A DNA stretch of 64,000 bases, taken from contig NZ_CP121671.1 of the NCBI RefSeq assembly GCF_029714185.1, forward strand, positions 558,001 through 622,000, in the 5' to 3' direction. The DNA comes from Halobacillus naozhouensis. GTDB taxonomy: Bacteria > Bacillota > Bacilli > Bacillales > Halobacillaceae. Under the pieces are notes generated by a model. The model was given only the letters and a program-made list of their open reading frames with translations. It had not been told where the DNA came from and did not search any database. Below, piece by piece: positions 26,432 through 34,531 of the stretch (position 1 is its first letter; each line of letters starts with the position of its first letter). Position numbers and translations under genes: made by a program.

Positions 26432-27033
26432 TAGTAATAATACGGATAGTATCGATAGGGCTGATAGTGCTTCTGCTGTTGATAGGGTGTCATTTTCGAC
26501 ATTTCACAATCTGTATATGGACCGATATAAGTGGTCGGATGAACAGGAGCTGTCGTTTCTTTCCACTGTTTTTCATCCATACAGTAAGTGTGTGCCATTA
26601 CATTAGGCGGTGTGAATTTTAAGATGTCTGAACCTAGAATGACTTCAGGGGTATCTGCATCGAAAATGGCAAGCAGATGAGTACTGTCCTTGGTGGCCGC
26701 TTCGTAATGCCACCACCCTTGTGGTACATTAGCCACTTGGCCTGGAGTAATTGGGTAGTTAAGTATCTCTTTTGTAAAAGGATTTAACATCGAAACGACG
26801 GCGGCCCCGGCAATACAGTAAACCAACTCAGCGGCATTTTGATGATAGTGGGGTTCAACGACATTACCCGAGCTTAAGAAAATGTCTAGCAACGACGAGT
26901 TTTCCAGCGTGTTCAACTGTTGGATCCCCAGAATGTTAATGTAGTTCTGTTGGTCCTTAATAAAAAGCGGACTTTGATTAACGTCAAAAGTAAACTGAGC
27001 TGAAGGGGATGAATAATCTACGGAAGAGCTCAT
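26431..27033 (-). CDS. Cupin-domain protein with Tyr-rich tail
   Basis: A 200-residue protein with a single cupin domain. Motif 1 is seen as EPHYHQNAAELVYCIAGAAVVSM (around residues 60-82) and motif 2 near VPQGWWHYEA. The His/Glu set suggests a metal-binding cupin of the oxalate decarboxylase or spore-coat YxaG/OxdD sort, with no sign of the second cupin that decarboxylases carry. The last 20 residues are Gln- and Tyr-rich (YQPYRYYPYYY), like spore-coat proteins that are cross-linked through tyrosine. No signal peptide is present. A coat role is an inference; the substrate is unknown. A ribosome site GAGGAGA precedes the ATG. Confidence 0.7.
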   Translation of the reverse strand: MSSSVDYSSPSAQFTFDVNQSPLFIKDQQNYINILGIQQLNTLENSSLLDIFLSSGNVVEPHYHQNAAELVYCIAGAAVVSMLNPFTKEILNYPITPGQVANVPQGWWHYEAATKDSTHLLAIFDADTPEVILGSDILKFTPPNVMAHTYCMDEKQWKETTAPVHPTTYIGPYTDCEMSKMTPYQQQKHYQPYRYYPYYY

Positions 27034-27184
27034 AATTATCTCCTCACTTCGATAAAAAATTTGGCGCTTTTGTAGTGTATGGCTGGGTAAATGAATCAGT
27101 GACTTTATATTTTATCAAGAAGTTTTGTTTTACTAGGGGAAAACAATGTTTTTAAAAGGTTTACAGGAGACAGAATTCATAGTT

Positions 27185-27357
27185 GAACGGAGATAATACA
27201 TTCTATTTTAACGATAAGCATTTTGAAAAATTTGCTGCACCATTGCAAGTAAGTGGGGGTTTCAATTCATATGGGAACTGGAAAAGAAGACATTAATTAG
27301 CGAAGAGGACCATGATCAGCTTTAAAATGAAAAAATAATTCAAGAGGGCTTTCCTTA
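27185..27357 (+). pseudogene. Possible remnant of a small protein gene
   Basis: One frame encodes NGDNTFYFNDKHFEKFAAPL continuing to SYGNWK. A second frame then gives EKKTLISEEDHDQL and, after an in-frame stop, NEKIIQEGFP, directly before a terminator hairpin. The protein-like composition and the terminator suggest a short gene broken by a frameshift and a stop. I do not recognise the family. This is the only content seen in the gap 27034-27494. Confidence 0.3.
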
Positions 27358-27371
27358 AGCTCTATTTTTTT
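27343..27371 (+). terminator. Hairpin with T tract in the 27-kb gap
   Basis: AGAG-GGCTT pairs with AAGCTCT (one bulged G) and is followed by ATTTTTTT. It follows the possible gene remnant. Confidence 0.6.
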
Positions 27372-27494
27372 GGGAGAATTTCGGTGACACAGTTAGATAA
27401 TCTTCATTTAAATATTTAAGGAATATTTAAGAATTAGATAAGAGGCAATTTCTTTTCTCTTTATATGATAAAGAACGAAAGGAGTTGTTTGACA

Positions 27495-28001
27495 GTGAAA
27501 ACAAAAGTAACGGGACTATCAATCGGATCCCATTTGTGGATTCAATGGATTATGCTTGGAAGTATTTTGCTGGATACCTTTATGGTTTATCCGAATATTT
27601 TTCACGATATCCCTCATTCCTTTGAGGTAGGAATGGAATTCATGGAGGTGGCCAGTCCGCACACATACTTCCCGCCTCTGGGGTTAGCTAGTATAATTAC
27701 AGGTGTTTTCGCATTAATACTCGGTTGGGGTTATAAACCTGCAAGAGTATGGGTGTTCTTAAGTATATTGATGATGGTACTTGAAGGAGCAACATCAATC
27801 ATTTTTGAATGGCCAAGAAACGAAATTATGTTTATCGAAGGAGCAGAGGTACACTCAGTAGAATTTCTTAAACAGACCGCCAATGAATTCTTAATTGTTC
27901 ATTGGTTTCGGGCAGCCTTTAATGTATTAGGTTCTTTATTTATCTTTGTCGGTTTCTTGAAGTTTTACAGAAGTATTTTGTTAAGGTCGAATCAGTCCTA
28001 A
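27495..28001 (+). CDS. Unidentified four-helix membrane protein
   Basis: A 168-residue protein with about four membrane helices (near residues 10-30, 57-77, 85-105 and 140-160). It has a short conserved-looking motif, VYPNIFHDIPHSFEVG, between helices 1 and 2. GTG 27495 is chosen because AAAGGAG lies 10 bases upstream, while the ATG at 27465 has none. The HDIP segment and topology recall DUF1772-like integral membrane proteins, but I cannot assign the family with confidence. It appears to be monocistronic, with its own terminator. Confidence 0.6.
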   Translation: MKTKVTGLSIGSHLWIQWIMLGSILLDTFMVYPNIFHDIPHSFEVGMEFMEVASPHTYFPPLGLASIITGVFALILGWGYKPARVWVFLSILMMVLEGATSIIFEWPRNEIMFIEGAEVHSVEFLKQTANEFLIVHWFRAAFNVLGSLFIFVGFLKFYRSILLRSNQS

Positions 28002-28017
28002 TGCATTTCCTACGACT

Positions 28018-28040
28018 CTGGCTGTGTGCCAGGTTTTTTT
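28018..28040 (+). terminator. Terminator after the membrane protein gene
   Basis: A short CTGGC/GCCAG stem with a 5-base loop is followed by GTTTTTTT. Confidence 0.75.
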
Positions 28041-28065
28041 GTATCAGGCGCGTTTCTTTGCTTAT

Positions 28066-28106
28066 GATGGAGGGGCTAACCACGAACTAAGCGGTCAGCC
28101 CCTTTA
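28066..28106. terminator. Hairpin beyond the DUF4317 gene
   Basis: AGGGGCTAACC and GGTCAGCCCCT form an 11-bp stem with one G-T pair and an 11-base loop. Neither side has a strong T run, so termination is uncertain; it is the only structure after the DUF4317 stop. Confidence 0.45.
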
Positions 28107-28118
28107 GAAGTAATTCCT

Positions 28119-29285
28119 TCACTCACCAAAAGCTTCCGGAAGCATTTTAAACCCATCAATCTCGGCATCTTCTTCCACTTCAATCATAATGCAGCGTTTG
28201 CCCTTATAGTTGACCTGCCTCACGTATTGCAGATCCTGGGGGCTGATTGCGATCTTGGCTATCTTCGTGTTGATTTTAATCGATTTTGATTTGTATTTGG
28301 GGACGATGCTGCTTGCTTTCAGCTCGTATGTTTCATCATCGGTGACTCTTTGGAAAGCGGTTTTCACCTTTTCGCTATCGACTTGTTCACCGCTCTGATT
28401 TAACACACGCTCCACGTCCTTATAGTCGAGCTTGGGTGCTGCGTCCTCTTCATTTTCTTCAATGGTACGGTTGATTTCACCATAGACAGTAGCGAGGGTA
28501 GAGGGATTGAGCTGATCTCCTACGACATCCTTGATCACTTCCTCAAACACCGCTTTGTCTTCCTTCGCTGTTATAAATTCCTCTCCGTTTAATACGTCTT
28601 CAATAAAGCGATAGTCAGGCTCATTGGCCTTCCCCGCTGCGTAGAGAACGTGATTCACATCAGAGGCGCCATCTGTGATGCAGGGAAATAGGAATCCTGT
28701 CATCGGGTTCTTGAGATCAATGACCGGGTCGACCTCGATCTTGTACTTGAACTCTTTCTCAACATAGTCGAACTTTATTTCTTTTTTAGGCTCTTGCGTC
28801 TGGTTGATGCTGCAAAGAATAAAGGGATTCGAATAAACGGCGTCCCGTTCACTTTCTTCCGCTTCTTCATTACGGCGTTTCATTGGTTTCATATATTCGG
28901 CGCGAATGAAGGTGATGACGACATCCTTTTCATATGGATGGTCTTTGATCATTTTTTCTGTCATCTGCAACATTTGTTCCTTCCAGTCCTCGACTTCGTT
29001 GCTTAGCAGTCCTTTGTGTAAAGTAAGCTGGCTGTGATTTTCAGCATCGCGCTTAAATTTTAATTCAAATAATTTTTCATCCAGCTGCCCTGTCAGTAAT
29101 TTTTTGAAATTATTCATGAAAAGCTCTTGCTGGTCTCTGTCCAGCATTTCGAACGGCTGGCTCTGGTGATGATAAATGTCCGTCGTTTCTTTCATAATAT
29201 ATACGTTAAAAATGTCAGAGATCTTCAGTAAGTCATTGTCTAATTTTAGTTGTCTGCGGATGCCGGCTATGTCTTTTTTGTCCAT
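28119..29285 (-). CDS. DUF4317 family protein
   Basis: A 388-residue soluble, acidic protein beginning MDKKDIAGIRRQLKLDNDLL, which is the characteristic start of the DUF4317 family. No signal peptide, membrane helix or recognisable catalytic motif is visible. The middle holds PMTGFLFPCITDGASDVNHV, a region that looks conserved, and the C-terminus is beta-rich. The family is widespread in Firmicutes and its function is unknown. The gene stands alone, divergent from the small membrane-protein gene at 29487. Confidence 0.75.
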   Translation of the reverse strand: MDKKDIAGIRRQLKLDNDLLKISDIFNVYIMKETTDIYHHQSQPFEMLDRDQQELFMNNFKKLLTGQLDEKLFELKFKRDAENHSQLTLHKGLLSNEVEDWKEQMLQMTEKMIKDHPYEKDVVITFIRAEYMKPMKRRNEEAEESERDAVYSNPFILCSINQTQEPKKEIKFDYVEKEFKYKIEVDPVIDLKNPMTGFLFPCITDGASDVNHVLYAAGKANEPDYRFIEDVLNGEEFITAKEDKAVFEEVIKDVVGDQLNPSTLATVYGEINRTIEENEEDAAPKLDYKDVERVLNQSGEQVDSEKVKTAFQRVTDDETYELKASSIVPKYKSKSIKINTKIAKIAISPQDLQYVRQVNYKGKRCIMIEVEEDAEIDGFKMLPEAFGE

Positions 29286-29486
29286 CGATCGTTCACTCCT
29301 AAGTTGTTCGGATATGATCCTTCGTTCTATGATTCTATTATTTTAACATATGCTTTTCTTCATTACGGGGCATTCATGTTTTGGGTGTACATATACAGTC
29401 TTTTAGAGTGGAGTGAAATTTTTCGGAGCAAATATGATAAGGTATTTCTCAAAAGATATTACATATAGGAGAAAGGATGAACATGA

Positions 29487-29642
29487 ATGTTTATTGGGAC
29501 ATTGTTTTACCTGGCAATTATTCTGTTAATTACCTTCATAATCAGATGGATTAGGTTGATTAAAGTAAATAGTGATGAACAAGTTCGCCAGAATGAAAAA
29601 ATTATAGATTTGCTTAGCGAATTAAGAGAGAAAGCAGAATAA
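29487..29642 (+). CDS. Small single-helix membrane protein (51 aa), DUF4083-like
   Basis: A 51-codon ORF starting at ATG 29487, with AAAGGA 9 bases before it. The product has one membrane helix (residues 3-20, FIGTLFYLAIILLITFII), then a basic turn (RWIRLIK) and a charged amphipathic tail that could form a coiled coil (EKIIDLLSELREK). The layout of helix, basic stretch and EK-rich tail resembles DUF4083 proteins. The role is unknown. Confidence 0.6.
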   Translation: MFIGTLFYLAIILLITFIIRWIRLIKVNSDEQVRQNEKIIDLLSELREKAE

Positions 29643-29794
29643 CTGTTTCACTCTGTGGCAGTAGAGCATGCCTACATGTATTCTTGTAATAAAGGGATTG
29701 ACTCTGTTTTAATATTACAATTTTATATTGTATAATGGAAAAGATTATCATAGTTTGTTTTCATAAACGACAGGATTATAAAGGAAGATACTTT

Positions 29795-30961
29795 ATGTCA
29801 GAGGAAAATATTACGAGAATACAGTTAAATGATAAGGAACTGATCTTAATAGGTACGGCTCACGTTTCCAAACACAGTGCAGGGCAGGTGAAAGAAGTGA
29901 TCGAAGCCGAACAGCCGGATTCTGTTTGCGTGGAGCTTGATGAACAGCGTTACCAGTCGATCAAGGACGGAAACAGCTGGAGAGACATGGACATTTTCAA
30001 GGTAATTAAAGAAAAGAAAGCTACCTTACTGTTAATGAACCTTGCGATCTCTTCCTTCCAGAATCGTATGGCCAAGCAGTTCGGTATTAAGCCTGGGCAA
30101 GAGATGATTCAGGGGATTGAATCAGCTCAGGAAACCAGGGCTGAGCTTGTTCTGGCCGATCGAAATATCCAAATTACGTTTGCTCGTATTTGGCGAGGTC
30201 TAGGATTGAAAGGGAAAGCGATGCTGCTTACCCAAGTGGTTGCCAGTATCTTCAGCAAGGAGAGTATTTCTGAAGAAGAACTGGAGAAGATGAAGGAGAA
30301 AGATACGATTAATTCTGTCTTGAATGAATTCGCGGAGGCGTTTCCTAAACTGAAGCGGCCTCTTATTGATGAACGAGATCAATTTTTAGCACAAAAAATT
30401 AAAGAGGCACCAGGCAACAAGGTTGTGGCTGTGCTCGGAGCTGCTCATGTTCCTGGTATTAAAGAGGAAATAAGGGAAGAACATGATTTAACTCGGTTAA
30501 ATGAACTTCCGCCTAAGTCAAAGGCTCCTAAAATCATTGCCTGGACGATTCCGATTATCTTAATCGCACTAATTGCTTTTACCTTTAGCGCAGATCCGTC
30601 TGCAGGACTGCAACAGACGATCAGCTGGGTGTTATGGAACGGGACCTTGTCAGCGATAGGAACCGCGATTGCATTAGGACACCCGCTTGCGATTCTTACA
30701 GCTTTTGTGGCAGCACCGATCACCTCGCTCGATCCGATCACAGCTTCAGGGTGGTTTGCAGGCTTTGTCCAAGCGTATTTTGTACGACCAAATGTAGGAG
30801 ATTTTGAGAGGATTACAGATGATGTTCATAGTGTGAAAGGATTCTGGAGAAATAAAGCAACTCGTATTTTACTCGTCGTAGTGTTAGCGAACCTCGGCAG
30901 TTCGCTGGGAACATTCATTGGCGGGGCAGATGTCGTGCGATTATTTATTGAAAATATATAG
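29795..30961 (+). CDS. TraB/TrbA family membrane protein
   Basis: A 388-residue protein of the TraB (PrgY/GumN-like) family. The N-terminal domain has the hallmark LIGTAHVSKHS near residue 22 and a conserved second motif VVAVLGAAHVPGI near residue 220. The C-terminal third is membrane-spanning (about 4-5 helices from residue 250). ATG 29795, with AAGGAA upstream, is preferred to the frame start at 29735. In enterococci TraB/PrgY lowers pheromone activity and may be a membrane protease; whether this protein acts on a peptide, for example the CamS signal peptide, is not shown. Confidence 0.85.
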   Translation: MSEENITRIQLNDKELILIGTAHVSKHSAGQVKEVIEAEQPDSVCVELDEQRYQSIKDGNSWRDMDIFKVIKEKKATLLLMNLAISSFQNRMAKQFGIKPGQEMIQGIESAQETRAELVLADRNIQITFARIWRGLGLKGKAMLLTQVVASIFSKESISEEELEKMKEKDTINSVLNEFAEAFPKLKRPLIDERDQFLAQKIKEAPGNKVVAVLGAAHVPGIKEEIREEHDLTRLNELPPKSKAPKIIAWTIPIILIALIAFTFSADPSAGLQQTISWVLWNGTLSAIGTAIALGHPLAILTAFVAAPITSLDPITASGWFAGFVQAYFVRPNVGDFERITDDVHSVKGFWRNKATRILLVVVLANLGSSLGTFIGGADVVRLFIENI

Positions 30962-30975
30962 CAGTGGGTGTATTA

Positions 30976-31007
30976 GGGTCTAATCTTTACATGCAAAGAT
31001 TAGACCC
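30976..31007. terminator. Hairpin between convergent traB-like gene and small ORF
   Basis: A 13-bp perfect stem GGGTCTAATCTTT/AAAGATTAGACCC with a 6-base loop. It serves the two convergent genes; the T run is weak. Confidence 0.75.
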
Positions 31008-31015
31008 TTCTATGT

Positions 31016-31243
31016 CTAGCCTATCATTTTTGTTAATTGAACATTTCTATCCTCTTGTTCATTCTCAGATGAGAGATCATACTTTTTCAAAAGGTGGAAC
31101 AAGTCGTTTAGCGTCTCCTGATCATGTTCCTTTTGCAAAAAGGCATAGGCCCCTTCAACTAAATGGTCTGGCAAGAATTGTTCCTGACTTTCCAGTTTAT
31201 TCACCACATCCGCATGTGAATGATCAATATTACATTTCCCCAT
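31016..31243 (-). CDS. Small conserved Bacillaceae protein (75 aa)
   Basis: A 75-residue soluble protein with a helical pattern (DVVNKLESQEQFLP, ETLNDLFHLLKKYDL). It resembles short group-specific proteins of Bacillus that share the NDxFHLLKKYDL core; the function is unknown. The ATG at 31243 is chosen because GAAGGG lies 9 bases upstream, whereas the ATG at 31252 sits directly against it. It starts 15 bases after the esterase gene stop, so the two are probably cotranscribed. Confidence 0.65.
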   Translation of the reverse strand: MGKCNIDHSHADVVNKLESQEQFLPDHLVEGAYAFLQKEHDQETLNDLFHLLKKYDLSSENEQEDRNVQLTKMIG

Positions 31244-31257
31244 TTGAGACATCCCTT

Positions 31258-32061
31258 CTATACGTTTAATAAGAGCGTTTTAACTTCTTCACGGACGACT
31301 TTCCAGGCTTCAGTTGTTGTATCGGTTACCATGAAATGCTCGGCTTCGGGCAATTCTACATATTTAACAAAATCACCAGCTTCCTGGGCTTCACGATGAT
31401 AGTGGTCACTAATGCCAATCGGAACATTGATATCTAGTGCACCATGAATTAACACTTGCGACACACCTAAAGGCAGCAGTTCGATAGGAGAAGCATCATG
31501 GTAACGATCAGGTTGTTGTTCTGGTGTTCTTTGAAGCAGCTCGGCAGTCGGGTTATTGGGCTCCACAGCTAGAGCTTTTTCCCGGAAGTGGTGCACGTCA
31601 TACATGCGTTCCAGATCACTTACACCCGCTAAACTGATCGCTCCGGAAATCGCAAGGGGATGATCTGTTGTATGAAGTTCACTGTCTTTGGACAAACGAT
31701 GGCGGGCAGCGAGCCATAATGCCAGATGTCCTCCAGCGGAATGGCCGATCGTAATGACCCGGTTTAAATCCAGCGGGTATGTATCAGCAAGGGTTATAAG
31801 GTAGTCACTAGCCTCAGCTGCATCTGTGAGCGTTCCTGGCCAGGCGCCGCCTTCCTGGCCAACACGTCGATATTCAATATTCCACGTGGCGATTCCATTT
31901 GCCGTTAAACCCTCTGCCACATGTGTCATATTATCGAGCCCAAACGGTTCCCGCCAAAAGCCGCCGTGAATAACAATAGCAACGGGGTGAGGGCCTTCGT
32001 TATCAGGGAGACGCAATTCACCAAATTGGTTTTCATTTTTTCCGTAAAAAATCTTTTCCAT
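31258..32061 (-). CDS. Alpha/beta hydrolase (KynB-type/BD-FAE-like esterase)
   Basis: A 267-residue alpha/beta hydrolase. The oxyanion motif HGGFW is near residue 33, the nucleophile elbow GHSAGG carries the Ser (about residue 108), and a C-terminal His lies in EAEHF. HGGxW with GxSxG is the pattern of kynurenine formamidase-type and BD-FAE esterases, so an acyl-ester or formamide substrate is likely; the real substrate is unknown. No signal peptide is visible. Its start is preceded by GAGGTG. Confidence 0.8.
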   Translation of the reverse strand: MEKIFYGKNENQFGELRLPDNEGPHPVAIVIHGGFWREPFGLDNMTHVAEGLTANGIATWNIEYRRVGQEGGAWPGTLTDAAEASDYLITLADTYPLDLNRVITIGHSAGGHLALWLAARHRLSKDSELHTTDHPLAISGAISLAGVSDLERMYDVHHFREKALAVEPNNPTAELLQRTPEQQPDRYHDASPIELLPLGVSQVLIHGALDINVPIGISDHYHREAQEAGDFVKYVELPEAEHFMVTDTTTEAWKVVREEVKTLLLNV

Positions 32062-32179
32062 GTGTTCACCTCATTGTCAGTAAGACTATAATTATTATCG
32101 CACACTTAAGAGTGATGATCAGGTTTACATGTAGTCAAAAGAGAGAAGACCGTTTGAACTGAACAATAGCCTTAGTAAT

Positions 32180-32211
32180 AAAAAGTCCTGTGATCATTTC
32201 AGATCACAGGA
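32180..32211 (-). terminator. Terminator of the met operon
   Basis: On the minus strand a 10-bp TCCTGTGATC/GATCACAGGA stem with a 6-base loop is followed by CTTTTTATT. It lies 7 bases past the last gene of the operon. Confidence 0.92.
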
Positions 32212-32217
32212 GTATGC

Positions 32218-33267
32218 TTAGGCTTTCGTTTTATAGGAAGTGATATGAGGCTGCAGCGTGTCATCTGATCCAAACAAAAAGTGTTTTTCCATATCTGGAG
32301 AGTAGGTTGAGTTTACAGTAGTGCGTCCAACGGTTTCTGCAACCTCTCTCAGCATGCTCGGGGACGCCCCGCAACACAGGCCAAGGTAGTTAACACCTGC
32401 TTCATGAGCGGCCTTTGCCCACTGAGCCAGCTCGTAACGATTACAATAGAGCGGATCTAGTGATGTTGGAAATGTCGTCTCCGTTGGAAGATTGCAAGCA
32501 CAACCCCCGTCGGGTAAATTGAAGAATGTAGGGTGTTCTTCTGTAGTTCGATAGGGAATGGGCAACGCTCCGACATAACCATCTACCGTGTCACGAATTT
32601 TTTCCACATAAGGCTGCATAGTGGCTGGACCGCGGAAGCAGTTCATGCCTACAACTAAAGCGCCTTGATCTTCTAGTAAGCGACAGGCTTCTTCGACGGT
32701 GTAGCCATCTCGAAGAATATTTTCGCCCATGAGTCCGAATGTGATCACAGCAGGTAATCCTTGTTTAGTGATTTCCTCCAGGGCAATTTTAGCTTCCTCA
32801 TAATAATAGAAGGTTTCTGCGTTTACAAAGTCGACATCTTCCTCTTTACACCATCCGACCATTTCAGCAAACATACTGCGTACACTTTCTATAGATGATG
32901 GGTCTTCAGGGTTAAATAAGTTTGTATTTGAAATGTTACCTGCTACCAGCGCTTCCTCTTCTGGATGCTCCTTCGCTACTTCTTTTGCCAGTCGAATGGC
33001 CTGTCGATTTAAAGGCTCTAATAAATTTTCTTTACCAATGATGCGCATTTTTTCACGGTGTGCGTTGTACGTAAAAGCTAAAACGACATCTGACCCTGCC
33101 AGCATATAATCACGGTAAGTCTGTTTTAATGCCTGAGGATTGTCTAGAGCTACTTCGGGCACAAATGAACCTGCTTGTAAATATCCACGCCGTTCAAGTT
33201 CGAATAAATATCCTTCCCCACAAATCACCGGACCATCCTGCAGACGTTGTTCTAACGATCTTTTCAT
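32218..33267 (-). CDS. Homocysteine S-methyltransferase family protein
   Basis: A 349-residue cobalamin-independent homocysteine methyltransferase-domain protein (MmuM/BHMT type). The zinc ligands appear as a Cys in VVGMNCFRGP and the Cys pair in GLCCGASP. Known relatives use S-methylmethionine or betaine as methyl donor; the donor here is not evident. ATG 33267, with AAAGG 10 bases upstream, is chosen over the frame extension to 33393, which would overlap the preceding gene. It is the last gene of the SAM-riboswitch operon. Confidence 0.82.
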   Translation of the reverse strand: MKRSLEQRLQDGPVICGEGYLFELERRGYLQAGSFVPEVALDNPQALKQTYRDYMLAGSDVVLAFTYNAHREKMRIIGKENLLEPLNRQAIRLAKEVAKEHPEEEALVAGNISNTNLFNPEDPSSIESVRSMFAEMVGWCKEEDVDFVNAETFYYYEEAKIALEEITKQGLPAVITFGLMGENILRDGYTVEEACRLLEDQGALVVGMNCFRGPATMQPYVEKIRDTVDGYVGALPIPYRTTEEHPTFFNLPDGGCACNLPTETTFPTSLDPLYCNRYELAQWAKAAHEAGVNYLGLCCGASPSMLREVAETVGRTTVNSTYSPDMEKHFLFGSDDTLQPHITSYKTKA

Positions 33268-33352
33268 TTTCAACACCCTTTCCATTTTAATTGTAAGAAG
33301 ACGAGGTTCGTATCCATCTAACTCTCGCTTTTCTTTATAAAAAGAATATAAT

Positions 33353-34483
33353 TTACCCCCATACATCCCGTGCGATAGTGACGACCTGTCCAAGCTTGTC
33401 CCATTGTTCTTCTTCTGTTATTAGATTTCCTTCCTCCGTAGAGGCAAATCCGCATTGAGGACTTAAACACAACTGGTTCAGATCAACATATTGAGAGGCT
33501 TCTTCAATTCTTCGCTTAATCGACTCTCTATCTTCCAACTCCCCAAACTTAGAAGTGATGACCCCCAGAACGATTTGCAAGTCGGATCGCTTGGCGTGGC
33601 GGAGGGGTTCGAAACTTCCAGAGCGGTCGTCATCGTATTCCAGAAATAAGCCATCGATATGAAGTCCATTAAAAATGGTCTCTGACACAGCATCATAACC
33701 CCCGGAACTGGCATAGCTTGATTGGAAATTACCACGGCAAATATGCATCGTGATGTTCATATCATCAGGTCGATCAGCTACAGCATCATTAATCATTTTT
33801 GCAAAAATAGTACTCAATTCCTCTGGTTCAAATCCCCACGATTGTATGAGGCTGGGGCCGTTTTCTGAGAAAAATACGGACCATGCTGTGTCATCCAGCT
33901 GAAGGTAGCGGCACCCAGCCTCATAGAAGGCATGAATGGCTTTTTTATAGGCTTGGGTTAAATCGTGAATGAATTCTTCAGTAGTATTATAGATTTCTTC
34001 TTGATTTTTCCCTCTGAAGAACAGCATATTGGGACTTGGTATCGTAAACTTTGCCGTATGTGAGCCGGCAATGCTGTGAAGAAACTTATAATCTTCCAGC
34101 ATAGGATGATCGGTGAAATCTATTTTGCCTGTGACCTTTACCCCGTAAGCCTTGGTAACGGTGTTATGAAATTCAATTCCTTTCTCCGGAACAAATCCCG
34201 TCACTCCGTCTAATCCTTCAAGGAAATCAAAATGCCACCAGGCTCGCCGAAATTCACCATCTGTTACGGCTTTAAGTCCGATTTCCTTTTGCTTTTCTAC
34301 GATTCTAGTAATTTCCGCGTTTTCAATGGCACGCAGCTCTACTGCGTTAATCTCTCCGGACCCTTTTTGAAGACGGGCCTGTTCAATTCGCTGCGATCTT
34401 AATAAGCTTCCCACATGATCAGCGTGGAATGGAGGCAGTGACGTTTTCAATGTTCTTCGTATGAAAGTTTGACTTTGATTCAT
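33353..34483 (-). CDS. MetE-like methionine synthase, catalytic domain only (YxjG/YxjH type)
   Basis: A 376-residue protein equal to the C-terminal catalytic half of MetE, as in B. subtilis YxjG/YxjH. Zinc ligands are seen as His and Cys in MHICRGNF and a late Cys in LSPQCGFAS; the substrate Asp-rich LQLDDTAW is also present. Without the N-terminal MetE half, such core-MetE proteins are thought to use methyl donors other than methyltetrahydropteroyl-triglutamate; the donor is unknown. ATG 34483 with AGAAGG 7 bases upstream is the likely start. It lies between metC and the homocysteine methyltransferase gene. Confidence 0.85.
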   Translation of the reverse strand: MNQSQTFIRRTLKTSLPPFHADHVGSLLRSQRIEQARLQKGSGEINAVELRAIENAEITRIVEKQKEIGLKAVTDGEFRRAWWHFDFLEGLDGVTGFVPEKGIEFHNTVTKAYGVKVTGKIDFTDHPMLEDYKFLHSIAGSHTAKFTIPSPNMLFFRGKNQEEIYNTTEEFIHDLTQAYKKAIHAFYEAGCRYLQLDDTAWSVFFSENGPSLIQSWGFEPEELSTIFAKMINDAVADRPDDMNITMHICRGNFQSSYASSGGYDAVSETIFNGLHIDGLFLEYDDDRSGSFEPLRHAKRSDLQIVLGVITSKFGELEDRESIKRRIEEASQYVDLNQLCLSPQCGFASTEEGNLITEEEQWDKLGQVVTIARDVWG

Positions 34484-34531
34484 GGTTATACCTTCTTTCG
34501 TGTAAGTTTGACAACACATAAGATTTGGACT

